From Massilia sp. H-1 (GTDB taxonomy: Bacteria > Pseudomonadota > Gammaproteobacteria > Burkholderiales > Burkholderiaceae_D), in the NCBI GenBank assembly GCA_024703915.1, contig CP087969.1:3100001-3164000 (forward strand): 64,000 nt of DNA, written 5' to 3'. A program made the position numbers and the translations under genes. Each line of letters opens with the position of its first letter. Position 1 is the stretch's first letter. Shown piece after piece: positions 33,128 through 48,412 of the stretch. Under the pieces are notes generated by a model. That model did not search any database and was not told the DNA's origin. It saw only the letters and a list, made by a program, of their open reading frames with translations.

Positions 33128-33752
33128 ATGAACAAGAATTGGGTTGTGATGGTTGCTTAGGCTGCATGCTGGCGTCTGGTGTGCTTGCGCAGCAGATGTA
33201 CAAAGTTGTCGGTGCGGACGGGAAGATCACCTATTCCGACCGCCCGGCCTATGAGAAGGCGAACAAGCTCAGCGTGATGAAGTCATACACGCTGCGTCCG
33301 GTCGAGAGCGCCAAGCTTAGCCGACGCCAAACCGGCCGCGGCGGCAGTACCTGTCGATCCGAACGCCACCATCACGCCTGATGTGGAAGAGGTCATGGTC
33401 AACATCATGAATATGAACCACGTGGCTGTGCAATACATGCAGATGTGCAGTGCGACCGACGTGCAGGCGCGCGCCTACACGGCTGCCACGGGGAACTGGC
33501 GCAAACGCAATGCTGTAGGCTGTCGAGCAGCAGAAGCGTCTGCTGATGGAAGTGATGTCGCCCATTAAGCGTGCTGAATTGCAGGACAAGTCGCAGGCCG
33601 CCGTCACCGACATGACCCGTTCGATACCGAATACCGTGCAGGGCCGCAAGGAATGGTGTGATGGCACCATCGCCGAACTCGACAGCAAGCGCGCCGATAT
33701 CAACAAGCCCTCCATGTTGAGCATTCCGATCACCAAGTACAAGGCGCGGTAA
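33128..33752 (+). CDS. Secreted DUF4124-type protein (three scars)
   Basis: Signal peptide MNKNWVVMVAGCMLASGVLA appears once the scar at 33155-33162 is read as GCCGGC. The mature start QQMYKVVGADGKITYSDRP is the DUF4124 signature. The scar at 33314-33320 restores AKPADAKPAAAAV and one near 33520 sits in RNA-AVEQQKRLLMEVM. The long tail (NIMNMNHVAVQYMQMCSATD; RKEWCDGTIAELDSKR) has two Cys that may form a disulfide. It is followed by a shorter relative at 33843. Confidence 0.8.
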
Positions 33753-33842
33753 ATACCGAGGAAATATTCTCATTTCAGCAACTGTCGTGAATACTTTGTC
33801 ATGTAAAATGCCTGCTTGATATTTTCTGGCGGTGTTTGAAAC

Positions 33843-34157
33843 ATGAAAAGCGTTATTCTGGCTGTGGCGGCCATGCTCGCCATGGGAGGCGCATCGGCGC
33901 AAGTGTTCAAGTCGGTTGGCGCCGATGGCAAGATCACTTACTCTGACCGTCCATCCGATCAAGCCAGGGGCGCCGTCAGCGTGCTCAAGGCGGCGGCTCG
34001 GCCTGCCGCTCCGGCTGCACCGGCGCCCGTGGCGTCTGCGACGCCAGGCAAGGTCAGGACCAGCATTTTCCAGAAGTGGTGCGTGGAGGGGCAGACCTCT
34101 GCCGTGCCTGGCGACAAGACGCCAGCGGCTATGCCAGCCGCATCGATTAAGCTTTGA
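33843..34157 (+). CDS. Secreted DUF4124-type protein, short intact copy
   Basis: MKSVILAVAAMLAMGGASA is a cleavable signal peptide; QVFKSVGADGKITYSDRPSD is nearly the same as in the preceding gene. A Pro/Ala-rich linker follows, then TSIFQKWCVEGQTSAVPGDK. At 104 residues it lacks the long C-terminal part of its neighbour. It lies just upstream of the first rRNA operon promoter. Confidence 0.8.
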   Translation: MKSVILAVAAMLAMGGASAQVFKSVGADGKITYSDRPSDQARGAVSVLKAAARPAAPAAPAPVASATPGKVRTSIFQKWCVEGQTSAVPGDKTPAAMPAASIKL

Positions 34158-34180
34158 AACAGAAATCTGCAAACCTCCCC

Positions 34181-34209
34181 TTGTCAAAGCTGTAGCCCTT
34201 TGCTATAGT
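34181..34209 (+). promoter_or_regulatory. Upstream promoter of rRNA operon 1
   Basis: TTGTCA (34181-34186), 17-base spacer, TATAGT (34204-34209), followed by TCGCCTCC, the same downstream sequence as at the corresponding place in operon 2 (about 49480). Confidence 0.65.
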
Positions 34210-34295
34210 TCGCCTCCCGCTGAAAAGCACGCGTAATCAAGTAGTTGCGCAGCATTCATCGGGAAGCGCATTAAGTGCGCTGCAAGAAAAAGAAG

Positions 34296-34324
34296 TTGAC
34301 GAGTTTTGCTGAATGCTGCATAAT
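34296..34324 (+). promoter_or_regulatory. Main promoter of rRNA operon 1
   Basis: TTGACG (34296-34301), 17-base spacer, CATAAT (34319-34324), with an A-rich UP-like element just upstream (AAGAAAAAGAA). The leader contains a boxA-like antitermination site CGTTCTTTAACA at 34401-34412. Confidence 0.75.
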
Positions 34325-34601
34325 CTCATCTCTTCGCTGCTAACGAACACAACGCTTCGTGCCAAGCAGCAAGGCAGTACCGAACCCTCGGCGGGAGCCT
34401 CGTTCTTTAACAATTAACAGTCGATAAGTGTGGGCGTTTGATGAAGGTGCCAAAGACTTCGGTCTTTGAATACTTAAATTATCAAATGTTCACAAAAAGA
34501 AATATAGGCGCTTCGCAAGAAGTGGCCTGTCAGTATTTTGAGTGAGCGAATTCGGACCAATGGGACGAATTCGGGCCGAAAGGTCCGACAAACAGAGATT
34601 G

Positions 34602-36129
<1,528 letters not shown>

Positions 36130-36235
36130 GAGTTGCACACGGACTGTAAGGTCTGGCCCTGTTAGAGGGGTATTCATTAAGCGTCCACTCTTATCGACTG
36201 TTGAATTTAGAAGAAACAGTAGCAGTGTCCAAGTC

Positions 36236-36312
36236 GGGGCTGTAGCTCAGCTGGTTAGAGCACCGTGTTGATAACGCGGGGGTCGTTGGTTCGAGTCCAA
36301 CCAGCCCTACCA
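36236..36312 (+). tRNA. tRNA-Ile (anticodon GAT)
   Basis: 77 bases with CCA encoded. Acceptor GGGGCTG/CAGCCCT, D-arm GCTC..GAGC, anticodon loop TTGATAA, T-arm GGTTCGAGTCC. Lies in the 16S-23S spacer. Confidence 0.96.
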
Positions 36313-36324
36313 AGTTCCGAATTT

Positions 36325-36400
36325 GGGGGATTAGCTCAGCTGGGAGAGCACCTGCTTTGCAAGCAGGGGGTCGTCGGTTCGATCCCGTCATCCTCCACCA
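36325..36400 (+). tRNA. tRNA-Ala (anticodon TGC)
   Basis: 76 bases with CCA encoded. Acceptor GGGGGAT/ATCCTCC, anticodon loop TTTGCAA, T-loop GGTTCGATCC. Second spacer tRNA. Confidence 0.96.
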
Positions 36401-36624
36401 CTACCTACTAAGAAATCAAATGTAAGCCCTGAGGTTTAGATTTGATCTTTTAGAGATCATTGCTGTTTCGTTCTTTAACAATCTGGAAGAAGTAAAGTTT
36501 TATGTCAATCCGTGCAAACGGTTTGGCAGGGTAGTAAAACTTGTATCAACAAACAAAGCAACAACGCTGTACTCTTATCTCTATAAACGCTTTCTGGTTA
36601 GTCGCCAGAAGCTAACGTTATAGG

Positions 36625-39496
<2,872 letters not shown>

Positions 39497-39636
39497 CTAT
39501 AACATTAGCAGTTGTAGACGATAAGAATACGCGTTGTGCTTGTTGTTGATACGAGTGCTACCAGTAATACAAAACAATACTTCTTCCAGATTCAAGGTAC
39601 TGCTGCCCCGTTGGGAGCATCTACCTGTACAAGTTA

Positions 39637-39752
39637 TGCCTGATGACCATAGTAACTCGGTACCACCCCTTCCCATCCCGAACAGGACCGTGAAACGAGA
39701 TTACGCCGATGATAGTGCTGCAACCAGTGTGAAAGTAGGTTATCGTCAGGCT
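39637..39752 (+). rRNA. rrf: 5S ribosomal RNA, copy 1
   Basis: TGCCTGATGACCATAGTAAC through CCCATCCCGAACAGG to GTTATCGTCAGGCT; the ends pair (TGCCTGA/TCAGGC). Follows 23S by about 140 bases. Confidence 0.95.
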
Positions 39753-39761
39753 AGTTATATG

Positions 39762-39801
39762 AAAAAACCCCGGTGCAGAAATGCTTCGGGGTTTTTTTTC
39801 G
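39762..39801 (+). terminator. Terminator of rRNA operon 1
   Basis: AAAAAACCCCG ... CGGGGTTTTTTTT with a short loop; ends the 5S transcript. Identical hairpin after operon 2. Confidence 0.9.
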
Positions 39802-39891
39802 TCCAGCGCTTTGTGCGACTGGCAAGCACGGCTACATTTGCTTGCAATTGAGTAACATCTCCAGCAGTAAATACGCGGTATAGTTTTTCTT

Positions 39892-41069
<1,178 letters not shown>

Positions 41070-41070
41070 A

Positions 41071-41104
41071 ACACTGGCGCGTGGCCGCAAGCCACGCGCC
41101 AGTG
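41071..41104. terminator. Bidirectional hairpin between convergent genes
   Basis: ACTGGCGCGTGG / CCACGCGCCAGT, a perfect 12-bp stem with a CCGCAAG loop, midway between the lipoprotein stop (41069) and the protease stop (41112). Confidence 0.7.
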
Positions 41105-41111
41105 AGCTTGC

Positions 41112-41699
41112 TTACCTGCTGATGTTCATGCGCTGGGTGTGCGTCCAGCGATGGTCATAGGCCGATACCGCCGAAGCGTAGGTGCGGTAAGTCTGCCCTT
41201 CGCCCGGCCATGGGTTCATGATGTACACGTAGTTCACGCCGTTATAGGTTTCATAGCCGCGGCCCACCATGATGTGGCCGCCGCCATTGGTCCAGCCGTA
41301 GCGAATCACGAATGGCCGGTTGGCATTGATGTCGGCCACCACGCTTGACCACGACGATGCCACGTTGTACGCGCCGTTCGACACGCCCCAGGCATTGAGA
41401 ATGTTCTGCACGCTGCCATTGCTGCCGTACATGCTGTTCGGCTGGTTCGTGTAGCTGTTCCAGTTGAAGTTGGTATTGCCGCAGGCGTAGTTCAGGCCGA
41501 ATGCCCAGTTCACGATCTGGCACTGGCTCGGCGTTTTCGCATAGTAGTTCAGCACGGCCTTGCTCGATGCGGCCCAGCACCACTGGCTGTGTTCTTGCGT
41601 GGTGAGCGGCACGCTCAGCGTGCGCCACTGTGCCATGGCGGCAGGAATGGCGAGCAGCAGGCCGGCGCCAACGATCAGTTTCTTGAGGTTCTTGTTCAT
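41112..41699 (-). CDS. Secreted papain-like cysteine protease
   Basis: Intact 195 residues. Signal peptide MNKNLKKLIVGAGLLLAIPA. The catalytic Cys is in EHSQWCWAASSKAVLNYY, the His in GGGHIMVGRGYE, and NPWPGEG probably supplies the Asn/Asp. This is the papain-like (C39-like/AvrRpt2-type) fold. There is no pro-domain, but the gene just upstream encodes a second secreted protein 21 bases away that may serve as partner. Substrate unknown. Confidence 0.85.
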   Translation of the reverse strand: MNKNLKKLIVGAGLLLAIPAAMAQWRTLSVPLTTQEHSQWCWAASSKAVLNYYAKTPSQCQIVNWAFGLNYACGNTNFNWNSYTNQPNSMYGSNGSVQNILNAWGVSNGAYNVASSWSSVVADINANRPFVIRYGWTNGGGHIMVGRGYETYNGVNYVYIMNPWPGEGQTYRTYASAVSAYDHRWTHTQRMNISR

Positions 41700-41720
41700 G
41701 ATGTCTCCGTAATCAGTCGG

Positions 41721-42465
41721 TTAGCGCGGCGTTGCCATGTTCAGCTTGACGGCCGAACGCAGGGGCTGGATGAAGTCCGGTTCGTCGAGCAGGTCGTCGC
41801 TCGGCCTTGCCCGCTTTCGCGGCGCTGTTTTGAGCATCAGCGATTCACGCGCGGAATGCAGCGGCGCGAAACGTGCCCGGCCATCCTGGCCGACGACTTC
41901 CAGGAAATCGGAACGCGCCTGGTAGATCCGCATGAAACGCAGATTCGACTTGTCGGCATTGCCGTGGAAACTGGCCATGGCATCGACATCTTTCGACAGC
42001 ACGCTCGCACCGTACTCGACGGTTTCATGTAGCGGCCATTGTTGCGCTCGACTGTTGCCATCCCGATCGGACGGTCATTGAGCGTGATCACGAAACGCCA
42101 TTGCGCGGTTGGCTTGGCCATGCCTTGCATGGTATTGCAGGCTTAAGCAATCAGCTCGGCTGGATCGACGGTGTACACCGGGAAGCCATAGCTGATCTTG
42201 GCATCCTTCAGATCCTGCAGGTCGGAAATCTCCAGTGGGAAATCTGCTTGAGCGATCCTCCGCCGCGCAATTGTTGCTGCGCGGAGGCGAACTGCGCGAA
42301 ATCGCGCTGCGCGGCGGACAGCGCGTCGGCCGACTGGCGCTTGAGGGCGTTCTGGATTTGCGCGTTGACGTTCTGGGCCTGGACCCCAGGTGCGGTCAGC
42401 GCCAGGGTGGCCGTTCCGAGAACGACGGCCAGCAGGGTGCTGCGAAGTGGTTTTACGGCTTGCAT
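41721..42465 (-). CDS. Secreted protein co-encoded with the papain-like protease
   Basis: Starts MQAVKPLRSTLLAVVLGTAT with GGAGACAGACACA upstream; predicted signal peptide ending near VQAQ. The joined frame continues QNALKRQSADALSAAQRDFA, ADFPLEISDLQDLKDAKISY, GFPVYTVDPAELIA-G (scar at about 42137), KPTAQWRFVITLNDRPIGMA, and ends RSAVKLNMATPR. I do not recognise a family. The close spacing suggests a role as inhibitor, chaperone or propeptide in trans for the protease; that is inference. Confidence 0.65.
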
Positions 42466-42718
42466 TGTGTCTGTCTCCTGATTGTTGGAAAAACATAGGA
42501 CCGCGCCAATTGGCGCGGGGATATCCGCCGCGCCTCTGTGTGCGCTGACGGACATGGATTGGGCGCGGTGAACCGCGCCTTCGTCCCCCTGAGGACTTCT
42601 TGATACACAACAAACATTGTGTTTTTTATCGGCAGGAACTGCGGTGATAATCCTGCTCAACTGGAACAAAACGGCTGTTGTACAGTCAAGTCGTGGTAAA
42701 AGCGGCCTGTCGTCCCGA

Positions 42719-43940
42719 TCAGGCTGCCTTCAAAATTTGTTCGCCGATCATGTCGGCAGTCACTGCCGACAAGGTCCAGCCCAGATGGCCGTGCCCCGTG
42801 TTGTAGAACACGCCGGGTGCATTGCCGCGTCCCACGCGCGGCAACATGGTCGGCATCATCGGACGCAAGCCGGCCCACGGAATGACATGGCGGGTATTCA
42901 CGCCGGGGAAGCAGCGCTGTACCCAGTCGACCAGCGGCCGGATCCGGTCGGCGCGGATGTCGCGGTTGAAGCCATTGAACTCGGCCGTGCTTACCCACCC
43001 GGAAGCGGTCGGCGCCGAGGCGGCTCGTGACCAGCTTGGTCGCGTCGTCCAGCAGACTGACCGTGGGCGCGGCCGCCTGGCTGGCGGGATCGTCGAGGTT
43101 CACTGTGATTGAATACCCTTTGACCGGATAGACATTGACGCGGTCGCCCAAGGATGCGGCCAGCGCGCGGCTGGCTGTGCTTAAGCACAAATGACGACGC
43201 CGTCGACGTTGTAACGCTCGGAAAGCTCACCGTCGGCCAGATCGATTTCAATCCGTTTGCCGTCGGCATGAATGGCGCGCACCGCCTGGCCGTGGTGGAA
43301 CTTGACCCCCTTGCGCTGCGCCGCGGCCGCCAGGCCGGTCGTGAATTTATGGATGTCGCCGGTGGAATCGCTGTCGGTGTAGAAACCGCCGTAGAAGTCG
43401 CCCGCGAGCGTTGGCTCGATCGCGCGCATCTCGGCCGCAGTGACGGCGCGCCGCTGCAGCCCGCCCTGGGCCAGCAGACGGTTGACGCTGGCCGCGTGAT
43501 CGAAGCCAAGCACGGTCGCGGTAGATGTGGAGGATGCCTTCGCGGCGCGCATCGAAATCGATGCCTTCTTCGTGCGCCCACGAGAACAGATGTTCACGGG
43601 CCGCGATCGCCAGGCGCGTGGTTTCGATCGTATTGCGGCGGTAGTGGGGAATGGCCGCCGCGAACTCGGCAAACCAGGACAGCTTGTGCCAGCTCGGGGT
43701 GGGATTGACGAGCAAGGGCGCGTCGCGCGTGAACATCCATTTCAAGCCCTTGAACAAGGTCGAACGGTGATTCCAGACTTCGGCATTCGAGGCCGACAGC
43801 TGGCCGCCATTCATGAAAGAGGTTTCCATGCCCGTGTAGCGGTGCTGCTCGATCACGGTCACGGCAAAGCCGCGCCGGGCCAGGGCGTAAGCGGTCGTGA
43901 CGCCGGTAATGCCGCCGCCAATTACTGCAATAGTTTTCAT
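42719..43940 (-). CDS. dadA: D-amino acid dehydrogenase (FAD-dependent)
   Basis: Oxidative deamination of D-amino acids (possibly glycine). The FAD-binding start MKTIAVIGGGITGVTTAYAL is canonical; then SFMNGGQLSASNAEVWNH, NPTPSWHKLSWFAEF, GGFYTDSDSTGDIHKFTTGL and WAGLRPMMPTMLPRVGRG, NTGHGHLGWTLS. Scars at about 43179 (restores VVICAGTASRAL) and about 42993 (GGTAAGC; restores FRVAGTAEFNGFN) break the frame, with one more break near 43520. It lies behind a tandem glycine riboswitch, which points to glycine or a related amine as signal and perhaps substrate. Confidence 0.92.
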
Positions 43941-44007
43941 GTGAACTCAGGATTTCCAGCAGGGTCGATAAAGGGAAGCCTGGCGCGCACCATGCGCGCC
44001 GGACACC

Positions 44008-44192
44008 CCTCTGTGCTGGACCTGAGAGATTCACCCGCACAGGTGCGCCAGGCTTGCTCCTTCGGTGCACCGGGCGACGATCTCCGGTGGCTCTTCAGAG
44101 TTTAAGTGCGATACCGGTCCTTTGGCCTGAGAGATTCCGGGGCGGTTGCTCCTTCGGCGCCGTTCGCCTTTCAGTGAACGGACTCTCCCCGA
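44008..44192 (-). ncRNA. Tandem glycine riboswitch upstream of dadA
   Basis: On the minus strand two aptamers are visible. The first has GGGGAGAGTCC, GGCGCCGAAGGAGCAA and GGAATCTCTCAGGCCAAAGG (about 44192-44115). The second has CTCTGAAGAGCC, GCACCGAAGGAGCAAGCC and GTGAATCTCTCAGGTCCAGC (about 44100-44008). GGAGAG, CCGAAGGAGCAA and CTCTCAGG are the glycine aptamer core elements. A GC-rich hairpin (43982-44001, GGCGCGCA/TGCGCGCC) sits between the second aptamer and the dadA start and may be the expression platform. Confidence 0.88.
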
Positions 44193-44429
44193 TATCGCGT
44201 CAGCATTGCGCTGACTGCCCGATCAGCATAACTCGCGGTCGGCTAAGGTTTCAAGAAAAATCTTCGTTTTGTGGTATTTCTGAAAATGTTTCTTTTTTGT
44301 TTCGTAGATGCAGTCACCCGTCCTACACTTGATTCCGACGCCGCCCGCGCACCGTTGAGTGATGTCAATGGTGTTAAGGCAAGGCCTTCGTAGTATTGCT
44401 GTTCCGGTATTTGTGAAATTGCAAAAAGG

Positions 44430-46831
44430 ATGAACTCGATGAGAAGTCTGTTTTGGAATACGTCAGCAAAGGCGGCCATGCTGGGCCTGTTGCTTACCGG
44501 GTGCGGACGCGTGGAAGTCTCGCTCAATACGCCGCAAGGCCCGCGGTGCTGGCCGAGGTGGCACGCACTTCCTACGGTGTGCCGCACGTGCGCGCAGAAA
44601 ACTTTCACAACCTCGGCTACGGCCTGGCCTATGCCTACGCCCAGGACAATGTGTGCATGTTCGCCGATACCTTGCTGACCGTGCAGGGTGAGCGCTCGCG
44701 CTTCTTCGGCCCCGAGGCGCTTATGACGGCGCTTACCAATGGCGAATACGGCGCGGCGATCGATTACCTCAATCTCAAGAACGAAGACAGCGATTTCTTT
44801 TTCAAAGGCTATATCGATATCGAGCAGCAGCGCAGCGCGTATGCGACCGGCAGCGCCGAAGCGCGTGACTTGCTGGCTGGCTACGTCGCGGGATACAACC
44901 GCTACCTGGCGGACAGCGCCGGCCGCCTGCCCGCCGCCTGCGCCAACGCGGCCTGGGTGCGCCCGATCACGATCGACGACATGTACCGCGTGCTCGCCGA
45001 GAAAGCCCTGCATGCCAGCGGCGAAGTCTTCGCGCAAGAAATCGTCAACGCGGCGCGCACGCCAGCCGTCACGCGCGTGGCAAAGCTGTCCGTCAAGCCG
45101 GGCAAGCGCGACCTGGGCTTCATGCAGCGGCGCCTGGCGCGCCTGACCAGCGAGCAGCTTGGCAGCAACGGCGTTGGCATCGGCCGCGACCTCAGCACGA
45201 CTGGTGCGGGCCTCCTGCTCGGCAATCCGCACTATCCCTGGACCAGTACCGACCGCTTCTACCAGGCCCACCTGACCGTGCCCGGCCGCTACGACGCGAT
45301 GGGTGTGGTGCTCGGTGGCATCCCCATGGTCGTGATCGGCTTCAACAAGGACGTGGCCTGGACCCACACCGTCACAGCCGCCGTGCACTTCACCACTTTC
45401 AAGCTCGCGCTCGACAACCGCGATCCGACCGGTACCACCTACCTGTACGACGGCCAGCCGGTCAAGATGACGTCGAAGACCGTGACGGTCGATGTACTGC
45501 AGAACAATGGCACGCTGGCACAGCGCAGCAAGACCTTCTACTTCAGCAAGCAGGGCGCGGTGATGGTGTATCCACAGGCGGGTGTTGTCTGGAACACGAC
45601 CGAAGCAACCGTGCTGGGCGACCCGAACCGCAGCAATACCCGCATGCTCGAGCAGTGGATCGCGATCGGCCGGGCCGCCAGCGTGACCGAGCTGAAGACC
45701 GCGCTCGACAAGCATGCTTAGCTTGCCGTGGGTGAACACGGTCGCGGCTGACCGCCACGGCAACGCCATGTATGCCGATGCCAGCGTGGTGCCACTGGTC
45801 ACCACCGACCGTTTCGCTTCCGACTGCTTCGTGGTGCCGCCGCTGCTGACCTTCGACGGATCGCGCAGTGCTTGTGCATGGGGTAACGATCCCAAGGCCC
45901 CGACGGGCGCCTTCTCATCTACCGATGCGCCCTTCATCATCCGCACCGACTACGCGGCCAATTCGAACGACAGCTATTGGGTCAGCAATGCACGCAGCTT
46001 GCTCAAGGGGCTAGCGCCGCTCGGCTATTCGCCGCTGTACGGACCGACCGACGTCGAACAGTCGCTGCGTACACGGGTCGGCTTCCGTCAGCTCGAGGAC
46101 ATGATCAGCCAGCGCAAACGGCTGGTCGTCACCGATCTGCAGACGCTGGCGTTCGCCAACCGGATCCACGCGGCCGAACTGGTGCTGCCGGAATTTTTGC
46201 CGCTGTGCCAGGGTTCGCCCGACCAGCAGATCCGGTCGGCCTGCAACGCGCTGGCAAACTGGGACCGCAAGGTCAATCTTGACAGCCGGGGCGCGGTGCT
46301 GTTCCGCGAATTCTGGAATCTGGCCGCCGACATTCCCGGCAAATGGCAGATACCGCTCGACGTCAACGATCCGGTCAACACGCCGCGCTCGCTGGCGCCG
46401 TCAGCGGGACCGGCGATGCTCGCGGCGCTCAAGGCCGCTGCGGGACAACTTGCCGCGCTCAATATACCGTTTGACGCGACTGGGCGATTACCAGGACGAC
46501 ACGCGCAATGGGGTGCGGGTGCCGGTACACGGCGGCATCGGCGACATCGATGGCTCGTACAACTCGATCCACATGGGCACCGGACTGACCGCGAGCGGTT
46601 ACCACAACATTGTGTGGGGCACGAGCTATGTGCAGACCGTCACCTTCGATGCGGCTTCTAGCCCCGGTGGCGTATGCCATGCTGACTTACGGCCAGTCGG
46701 TCGATCCGAAGAATCCGCACTATGGCGATCAGATTCCCTTGTATTCGCGCAAGGAATTCCCGCAACTGCCATTCACGCCGGAAAAAATCCGCGCCGACCC
46801 CGCCTACCAGCTGACGCGGCTGCGCGAATAG
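44430..46831 (+). CDS. Penicillin/aculeacin/AHL-acylase family Ntn-hydrolase
   Basis: A secreted lipoprotein-type start (AAMLGLLLTGCGR). The alpha part has RTSYGVPHVRAENFHNLGYG and YAYAQDNVCMFADTLLTV. The autocleavage site is QLGSNGVGIG, where Ser would be the N-terminal nucleophile of the beta chain; then LLLGNPHYPWTSTDRFYQAH, IGFNKDVAWTHTVTAA and GWELQ-like LPWVNTVAADRHGNAMYADA. Scars near 45717 (restores KHAGLPWVNTV) and near 46660 (restores DAAGPVAYAMLTYGQS), plus breaks near 44538 and 46480. Closest in pattern to aculeacin A and acyl-homoserine-lactone acylases. The substrate cannot be read from sequence. Confidence 0.88.
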
Positions 46832-46833
46832 GA

Positions 46834-47313
46834 TCAGAGTGGTTCCAGGGCCGGTCCACGCATGCCCACCAGCAGCGCGTGGCCTAAGCACTGTCGATGC
46901 GGAACTCGCCATACTTCGCGCGCGACCAGCGCGCCGCCTCGCCTTCCTTGAAATACCAGCCGTCGCTGGCCAGCGACCAGCCCCAGCGGAACGACGTCAG
47001 TTCGGCCGACAGCTCGTCGGCCGCGAGCGGCGCGCCCTGGTCCAAACGGCTCGGCATGGCAACACCGCGCGTCGAGCTTGAGGACCACGTGCGGGCGGCC
47101 CGACAGCGCATCGAACGATGCAGTGCGCTCGATCTCGGGGAGCATGCGGAAACGCAATTGCATATAGTCGCCCTGCATCAGCGAACGCGGATCGACCGGT
47201 GCCAGTTCGACAAAGATCAGTAGGCCTTCGGCGATCAGCTTTTCCTTTTGCCAGATGCCGGTATTGGCCACGGCCAGGACGGCCAGTGCCGTCAGGGCGA
47301 TGCCGATCGCCAT
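46834..47313 (-). CDS. GDYXXLXY-domain protein
   Basis: One N-terminal membrane segment (MAIGIALTALAVLAVANTGI), then WQKEKLIAEG, LAPVDPRSLMQGDYMQLRFR with the eponymous G-D-Y-x-x-L-x-Y/F motif, GRPHVVLKLD and WSRAKYGEFRIDSA. A scar near 46880 (restores DSAGHALLVGMRG) and a one-base error near 47070 break it. It is the last gene of the DUF2157-DUF4401-GDYXXLXY set. Start chosen at ATG 47313; it might be fused in frame to DUF4401, which the errors prevent me from settling. Confidence 0.78.
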   Translation of the reverse strand: MAIGIALTALAVLAVANTGIWQKEKLIAEGLLIFVELAPVDPRSLMQGDYMQLRFRMLPEIERTASFDALSGRPHVVLKLDARCCHAEPFGPGRAARGRRAVGRTDVVPLGLVAGQRRLVFQGRRGGALVAREVWRVPHRQCLGHALLVGMRGPALEPL

Positions 47314-48412
47314 CGTGCGCGGAAGCGCCTGGGTGGACGAAGGCGCCGCCTCGGCGTGTTCGCCGCGCAAGGCGAAGCGCGCAATGCTTAAGCCAGCAGG
47401 GCACCGGCCGCGATCATCCAGATCGCCTTGGTTTGCAGCGGATACGCTGCCTGATAGTAGAAGGCGCCGATAATCCACGCCGCGGCAATGCTTAGGCCGC
47501 CGTCGCCATGCGCCAGCTGCGCATGCCTAAGCACTGACGGCCAGAATCAGCAGCACGCCGCCCAGACTCGGCATCAGCCACGCGAGACCGAACAGGACTA
47601 CGGCGGTCAGGCCGCTCCACGGACGCCGCAGCGCCAGCCAGCGCCGCGCAATCCAGGCGGCGCCGCCCACACTCATCACTACGGATCCGGCGCGGGCGAT
47701 CGCGTCCCAGGGTTGTGCCAGGGTGCGCCAGTCGTTTGCGCCATCGCTTCAAGACTGAACTGGGCGCCGACCAGGAAGGTGACGCCTGCGTACAGGGCCA
47801 GGCCAGCGAGCAGGGCCGCACTCCACCCGCTTGCCAGGGCGTTCAGTACCGGCGCGCGGGCGCAGCTGGGCGAGGAGCCAGACCAGCAGTGCCGCATGCA
47901 GTGTCGACCAGAAATAGAATGCCTCATCAAAGTGATGCTTCGGCACCAGTGCCAGCATGCCCATCGTGCACGCCATGATGCCGAGCAGTATGCGCAGCCA
48001 CTTGCGGTCGACGCCAACGGCGATCGCGATGGCCAGCGCATAGCAAAGCGATGGCGCTGTGGTGGGACAATTTGTCGAACAGGCCGGACCCAAGGATCAC
48101 CAGGGCAGCGATGAGCGCGGGCACCAGCAATTGTTCTACGAACAGCGGCAAATTGCGCTTGCGAAGGAGGGCGACCGCGGCGGCGAGCAGCGGAATGCCG
48201 ACCAGGAAGGGCCCGGCGCCGCGCTCAAGCACGCCACCGAACGCGATAAAGAAGATGGAAATCAGGGGGATGGCTGCCAGCCAGGCACCGAGCGCAGTCA
48301 GGGCGATCACCGGCCAGGGCCGCTCTTCCTCCTGCAATCGTGTGCTTCCCGGGGGCAGAATACCTTCGGCAATGGCTGTCGAGATCAGTTGGTCCAGTCG
48401 TGCGTGACTCAT
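47314..48412 (-). CDS. DUF4401 membrane protein (many frame breaks)
   Basis: Begins MSHARLDQLISTAIAEGILP, followed by some ten hydrophobic segments (VIALTALGAWLAAIPLISIF; LLGIMACTMGMLALVPKHHF; FYFWSTLHAALLVWLLAQLR). Scars near 47526 (restores VSAGMRSWRMATAA), 47489 (TAAAGIAAAWIIGAF) and 47389 (LLAGIARFALRG) split the end. Its start overlaps the DUF2157 stop (ATGA). Function unknown; the trio is conserved as a unit. Confidence 0.75.
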
